A stretch of 64,000 nucleotides of DNA, from assembly GCA_016288215.1 (NCBI GenBank), contig JAEEYQ010000041.1:62001-126000 (forward strand), written 5' to 3'. Under the pieces are notes generated by a model, which searched no databases, was not told where the DNA came from, and saw only the letters and a program-made list of their open reading frames with translations. A program made the translations under genes and the position numbers. This stretch comes from Lentisphaeria bacterium. GTDB taxonomy: Bacteria; Verrucomicrobiota; Lentisphaeria; Oligosphaerales; Oligosphaeraceae. Shown piece by piece: positions 59,592 through 64,000 of this stretch; position 1 is the stretch's first letter; every line of letters starts with the position of its first letter.

Positions 59592-59967
59592 TCTTTCCTA
59601 TGAACATTGCGATTCTGCTGTCATCGGCGAACTGGTCGATATTCTCCATTCAAAGTTCAAGAGAGTCATCATCACCGTCATCAATTCTTGTCAGGAGGAA
59701 GCACTGGACAATGACGAGGAACGGGTCAACGTCTTTGAGACCGATTGGTGGAAGTCGTTGAGACCAGGCGACTTATTGGCCGGTTGCCGGCTGAAGCACC
59801 AACTGACGCAAAAACAGCTGGCGGAGATGACGGGCATGAGCTATGCCACCATCAGCGCGTATGAGACGGGAAAGCGGCCGCTCTCTCAGCGTGCCGCAAT
59901 CAAGCTGGCAAACGCAATGAATGAAAAGCCAGAACGGTTTTTCAGGCACATCGCAGAGGAGAAATGA
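59560..59967 (+). CDS. XRE-family HTH antitoxin
   Basis: 135 aa from ATG 59560, with GAGG six bases upstream. Residues 1-65 are an uncharacterised N-terminal part. The C-terminal half is a Cro/C1-type helix-turn-helix (GCRLKHQLTQKQLAEMTGMS, YATISAYETGKRPLSQRAAI), which would bind the TA promoter and neutralise the toxin. The HTH is at the C-terminus, which is compatible with the HigA/MqsA-like family. Coupled to the toxin gene by a 32-base overlap. Confidence 0.82.
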   Translation: MPEVVKTPHINLSYEHCDSAVIGELVDILHSKFKRVIITVINSCQEEALDNDEERVNVFETDWWKSLRPGDLLAGCRLKHQLTQKQLAEMTGMSYATISAYETGKRPLSQRAAIKLANAMNEKPERFFRHIAEEK

Positions 59968-60071
59968 CAGACGAGCCAATCCAAATTGAAGCCATGTGCA
60001 TGAAACCGGCCTTTCCCATGGGATGAATGAGACAACGCGTTTGCTTTGTTTTCCATAAGGGGTTTTATTAG

Positions 60072-60151
60072 CCACAGAACACCCAGAATAGACAGAATCA
60101 TTCAGCCGCCCGAGCAGAAGTTCGCATCTGTTTATTCTGTGTATTCTGTGG
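60072..60151. repeat. 25-bp inverted repeat of the CACAGAA type
   Basis: Arms 60072-60096 (begins CCACAGAACACCCAGAATAG) and 60127-60151 (ends TATTCTGTGG) match in 22 of 25 positions around a 30-base loop. Similar CACAGAA/AATAAACAGA sequence occurs at 43385-43469. Confidence 0.7.
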
Positions 60152-60181
60152 ATAAAAAGCAGTTCCTTGTCTGTCGCTCAT

Positions 60182-60444
60182 TTGCAATATAATGCAATAA
60201 AATGCAATAAAGGCCAAAGCTCAAAAAGTGGCCATTTTAGGGCATATAGGGCAGGGGAGGTATTAATATACAGGGTCGGGCATAGAATGCCATAGAGGGC
60301 CCTCTAGGGGCATTGGCGGGCTTCCTCCCCAAAAAGAAAGGCCATTTTTCACTCCTCCGGACCCGATTTTCGCCAACTTTTCCGCTTGTCGCATCAAGCA
60401 GACGGCATTCATTAAATGTATTCATAAAGGTGCGTTAAATGCAA
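60182..60444. repeat. 263-bp dispersed element, copy B (inverted relative to copy A)
   Basis: Aligns with the minus strand of 8064-8326 end to end. The core 60223-60349 has the same 127-base length as copy A. On the minus strand the core starts AAAAATGGCC and ends GGCCACTTTTT; these pair fully except for one bulged C, a better stem than copy A. An inner GGCAT-TCT-ATGCC hairpin and the palindrome AGAGGGCCCTCT also occur. Relative to the downstream gene (glnN) it has the same orientation as copy A has to rhaA. Confidence 0.75.
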
Positions 60445-60500
60445 GCCTTTTGGGCCATGATTTTGACAGGCCTTCCGGCCATGACTCCAAATACAAAACC

Positions 60501-60556
60501 TGTAAGGCCATTACATGGAATGTAACGCCTTTGGGCATTTTTTACATTATATGTAA
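60501..60556. promoter_or_regulatory. Phased TGTAA/TTACA half-sites upstream of glnN
   Basis: TGTAA at 60501, TTACA at 60511, TGTAA at 60521, TTACA at 60542 and TGTAA at 60552: starts spaced 10, 10, 21 and 10 bases, so all lie on one face of the helix. They form two TTACAT-N3-ATGTAA palindromes 31 bases apart. Positioned 120-175 bases before the promoter candidate, as enhancer sites often are. Confidence 0.55.
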
Positions 60557-60673
60557 GAAAAATGGGCCATGAGACGATATCCTGCCATCGCTGTCACCTT
60601 TTGTCCTCTTGTGACGATTCGGAATTCGGTTGCCATGTGTCGATATTTCAGGCGGGGCATGAGAAGACCCGTT

Positions 60674-60690
60674 CTGGATTGTTCTTTGCT
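60674..60690 (+). promoter_or_regulatory. Sigma-54-like promoter for glnN
   Basis: CTGGATTGTTCTTTGCT has GG (60676-60677) and GC (60688-60689) separated by exactly ten bases, with TTTGC at the -12 side. Transcription would start near 60701, leaving a leader of about 185 nt. An overlapping sigma-70 reading (TTGTTC, 16 bases, TATATT) is also possible. Confidence 0.45.
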
Positions 60691-60705
60691 GTCCCTGTGC
60701 TATAT

Positions 60706-60740
60706 TATTATAACAAACTTAACATCAGTATATTATAACA
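60706..60740. repeat. TATTATAACA direct repeat in the glnN leader
   Basis: TATTATAACA at 60706-60715 and 60731-60740, exact, 25 bases apart, with AACATCAGTATA between. It resembles the TAACATATTG family. Confidence 0.5.
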
Positions 60741-60886
60741 GCTTATGCCCGTGATGGGCTGTTGGCCTTGCTGTGGAATCATCCATGTCATCCATGCAAA
60801 TTCCAACTTGGCATAGTAATTGCTAATATAGTGGCATACTGGCCAGGGAGCCGGAACAAGCCATGAATTTTCAGGAGATATGACCC

Positions 60887-62980
<2,094 letters not shown>

Positions 62981-62998
62981 TTCCGCAGGAGGGCGTTC

Positions 62999-64000
62999 AT
63001 GTCCGACAGCATCAAGCATGAATGTGGGCTCGCGCTGCTCCGGCTGCGCAAGCCCCTTGCCTATTATGAGGACAAATACGGTACGCCGGCCTATGGCTTC
63101 GCCCGAACCAGCCTTCTCATGGAGAAGCAGCACAACCGGGGGCAGGACGGCGCCGGCATGGCCTGCGTGGGACTTGACGTGCCGCCGGGGCGGCCCTTCT
63201 ACAGCATGGAGAAGAGCTGCTCCGCCATGCCGCTGGCGGATCTGCTGGAGCGCATCTCGAACCAACTCAATGCATATTCTGTAAATCATTCTGCTAGAAC
63301 AACTTGCACATGCGATTTGGAACGCCCCTTCTGTGGAGAGGTCTATCTGGGCCATGTGCGCTACGGCACCTTTGGCACCCGCAGCCTGGACGCCTGCCAT
63401 CCCATGGTCTGCGACAGCCCACGGCGGGACCACACATTGCTGGCCGCCGGCAACTTCAATCTGACCAACACGGCGGACGTCTTCAACACGTTGGTGAAGC
63501 TTGGCTATCATCCGCGGGGCCTGCAGGACTGCCGCATCCTGCTCATCTGCCTGGCTCATTACCTCGGCGAATGCCACGGCGACCTTCTAGAGGCGGTCCG
63601 TCAGTCCGCCAGTCAATGGGACGGCGGCTTTGTCATCGGAGGAGTTGTCGGCAACGGCGACGCCTTTGCCTTCCGAGACGCCCACGGCATCCGTCCCGCC
63701 TTCTATTACATGGATGACGAGGTGGTCGCGCTGGCCTCCGAGCGGGTGGCGCTGCAGACCGCCTTCGACCTTTCCAGCCAAGAGGTTACGGAGCTTCCTG
63801 GCGGCCATCTGCTGCAGATTCCCGCCCATGGGGAGGTGACCGTGCGGCCCTGCCTTCCTCCTGCGCCGCCCCGCCATTGCGTCTTCGAGCGCATCTATTT
63901 CTCCAGAGGCAACGACGCGGACATTCAGCAGGAGCGCCGCGCCCTTGGACGGGCGGTGGTGCCGCAGGTGCTCAAGGCCATTGACGACGACATCGAACAC
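62999..64000 (+). CDS. Amidophosphoribosyltransferase-like protein (PurF family), cut by window end
   Basis: 334 codons are visible; the gene runs off the right edge. ATG 62999 has GGAGGG five bases upstream. A short propeptide (MSDSIKHE) precedes Cys9, the N-terminal nucleophile of class II glutamine amidotransferases (ECGLALLRLR). Other signatures are MEKQHNRGQDGAGMA, VYLGHVRYGTFGTRS and GNFNLTN in the ammonia-channel domain, and FRDAHGIRPAFYYMDDEVVA, which is typical of PurF. The phosphoribosyltransferase domain with its PRPP loop lies beyond the window, so activity cannot be confirmed. Linked to glnN, which would supply glutamine. Confidence 0.88.
   Translation, partial: MSDSIKHECGLALLRLRKPLAYYEDKYGTPAYGFARTSLLMEKQHNRGQDGAGMACVGLDVPPGRPFYSMEKSCSAMPLADLLERISNQLNAYSVNHSARTTCTCDLERPFCGEVYLGHVRYGTFGTRSLDACHPMVCDSPRRDHTLLAAGNFNLTNTADVFNTLVKLGYHPRGLQDCRILLICLAHYLGECHGDLLEAVRQSASQWDGGFVIGGVVGNGDAFAFRDAHGIRPAFYYMDDEVVALASERVALQTAFDLSSQEVTELPGGHLLQIPAHGEVTVRPCLPPAPPRHCVFERIYFSRGNDADIQQERRALGRAVVPQVLKAIDDDIEH

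Larger units (their letters stand above)
59968..60886. other. 919-base non-coding region before glnN
   Basis: No supported gene. In order: a 25-bp inverted repeat (60072-60151), the 263-bp element (60182-60444), phased TGTAA half-sites (60501-60556), a sigma-54-like promoter (60674-60690) and AT-rich direct repeats (60706-60740), then the glnN leader. Confidence 0.7.

Overview
The window most resembles a gut-type member of the PVC superphylum, probably Lentisphaerota (Victivallales-like). This is inferred from an LpxA gene (lipid A, so a Gram-negative envelope), a prepilin-type secreted protein with an H-X9-D signature, a type III glutamine synthetase beside a PurF-like gene, many Gfo/Idh/MocA oxidoreductases and secreted or cytoplasmic glycosidases, and GC-rich genes separated by AT-rich spacers. 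A Verrucomicrobiota or Planctomycetota relative cannot be excluded from sequence alone. No rRNA, tRNA, CRISPR array, integrase or transposase gene was recognised.

Layout. 0-2.6 kb (minus): an exopolysaccharide-export gene (Wza-like, cut by the window edge), an outer-membrane beta-barrel and a small secreted protein with a duplicated domain. 2.9-7.8 kb (minus): a MATE transporter, L-fucose isomerase and L-rhamnose isomerase. 8.1-8.3 kb: one copy of a 263-bp dispersed non-coding element. 8.5-12 kb (minus): pseudopilin, lpxA, tyrS, rplU. 12.3-20.2 kb (minus): a rhamnosidase-like protein, an orphan HPr, a clan GH-G-like glycosidase, an MFS transporter and a CBM9-containing secreted enzyme. 20.4-23.6 kb (minus): lplA, an acyl-CoA synthetase, rpsT. 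23.9-26.8 kb (plus): an internally deleted ATPase/nuclease gene, two SIS sugar isomerases and a sugar kinase. 26.9-33.3 kb (minus): a probable operon of two paralogous secreted proteins, a translationally coupled 100-aa protein, an LRR protein and a CrtI-type oxidoreductase. 33.6-43.4 kb (minus): a secreted TIM-barrel-like protein, a glpA/glpB-like/DUF1667 triad, a NanA/DapA aldolase, a large glycosidase-like protein and a muconate-lactonizing-type enolase-superfamily enzyme. 43.6-49.6 kb (plus): a secreted glycosidase-like protein, Gfo/Idh/MocA, a nitrilase-family amidase, a PIG-L deacetylase and a NodB-like deacetylase. 49.9-54 kb (plus): dnaK, groES, groEL. 54.2-59.2 kb (plus): GH43, then a DegT aminotransferase, a Gfo/Idh/MocA and a ceramidase-like hydrolase in one operon. 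59.3-60 kb: a HigBA-like toxin-antitoxin pair. 60-64 kb: a long regulatory region with the second copy of the 263-bp element, then glnN (GSIII) and a PurF-like gene cut by the window edge.

How the genes fit together: most of the accessory genes look like glycan foraging (rhamnose/fucose release and isomerisation, arabinan/xylan-type GH43, N-acyl or amino-sugar handling by deacetylases, SIS isomerases and aldolases), interleaved with housekeeping genes. No complete pathway is present in one block: kinases and aldolases for the rhamnose/fucose branch are not in the window.

The most unusual signals are non-coding: (i) two diverged copies of a 263-bp element with an exactly length-conserved 127-nt core; (ii) a family of AT-rich palindromes around TAACATATTGATT at gene boundaries; (iii) a second boundary motif with core ATATGGTATA; (iv) helically phased TGTAA/TTACA half-sites upstream of a GG-N10-GC sigma-54-like promoter before glnN. 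Gene calls were made by recognising motifs by eye; no database search was run.
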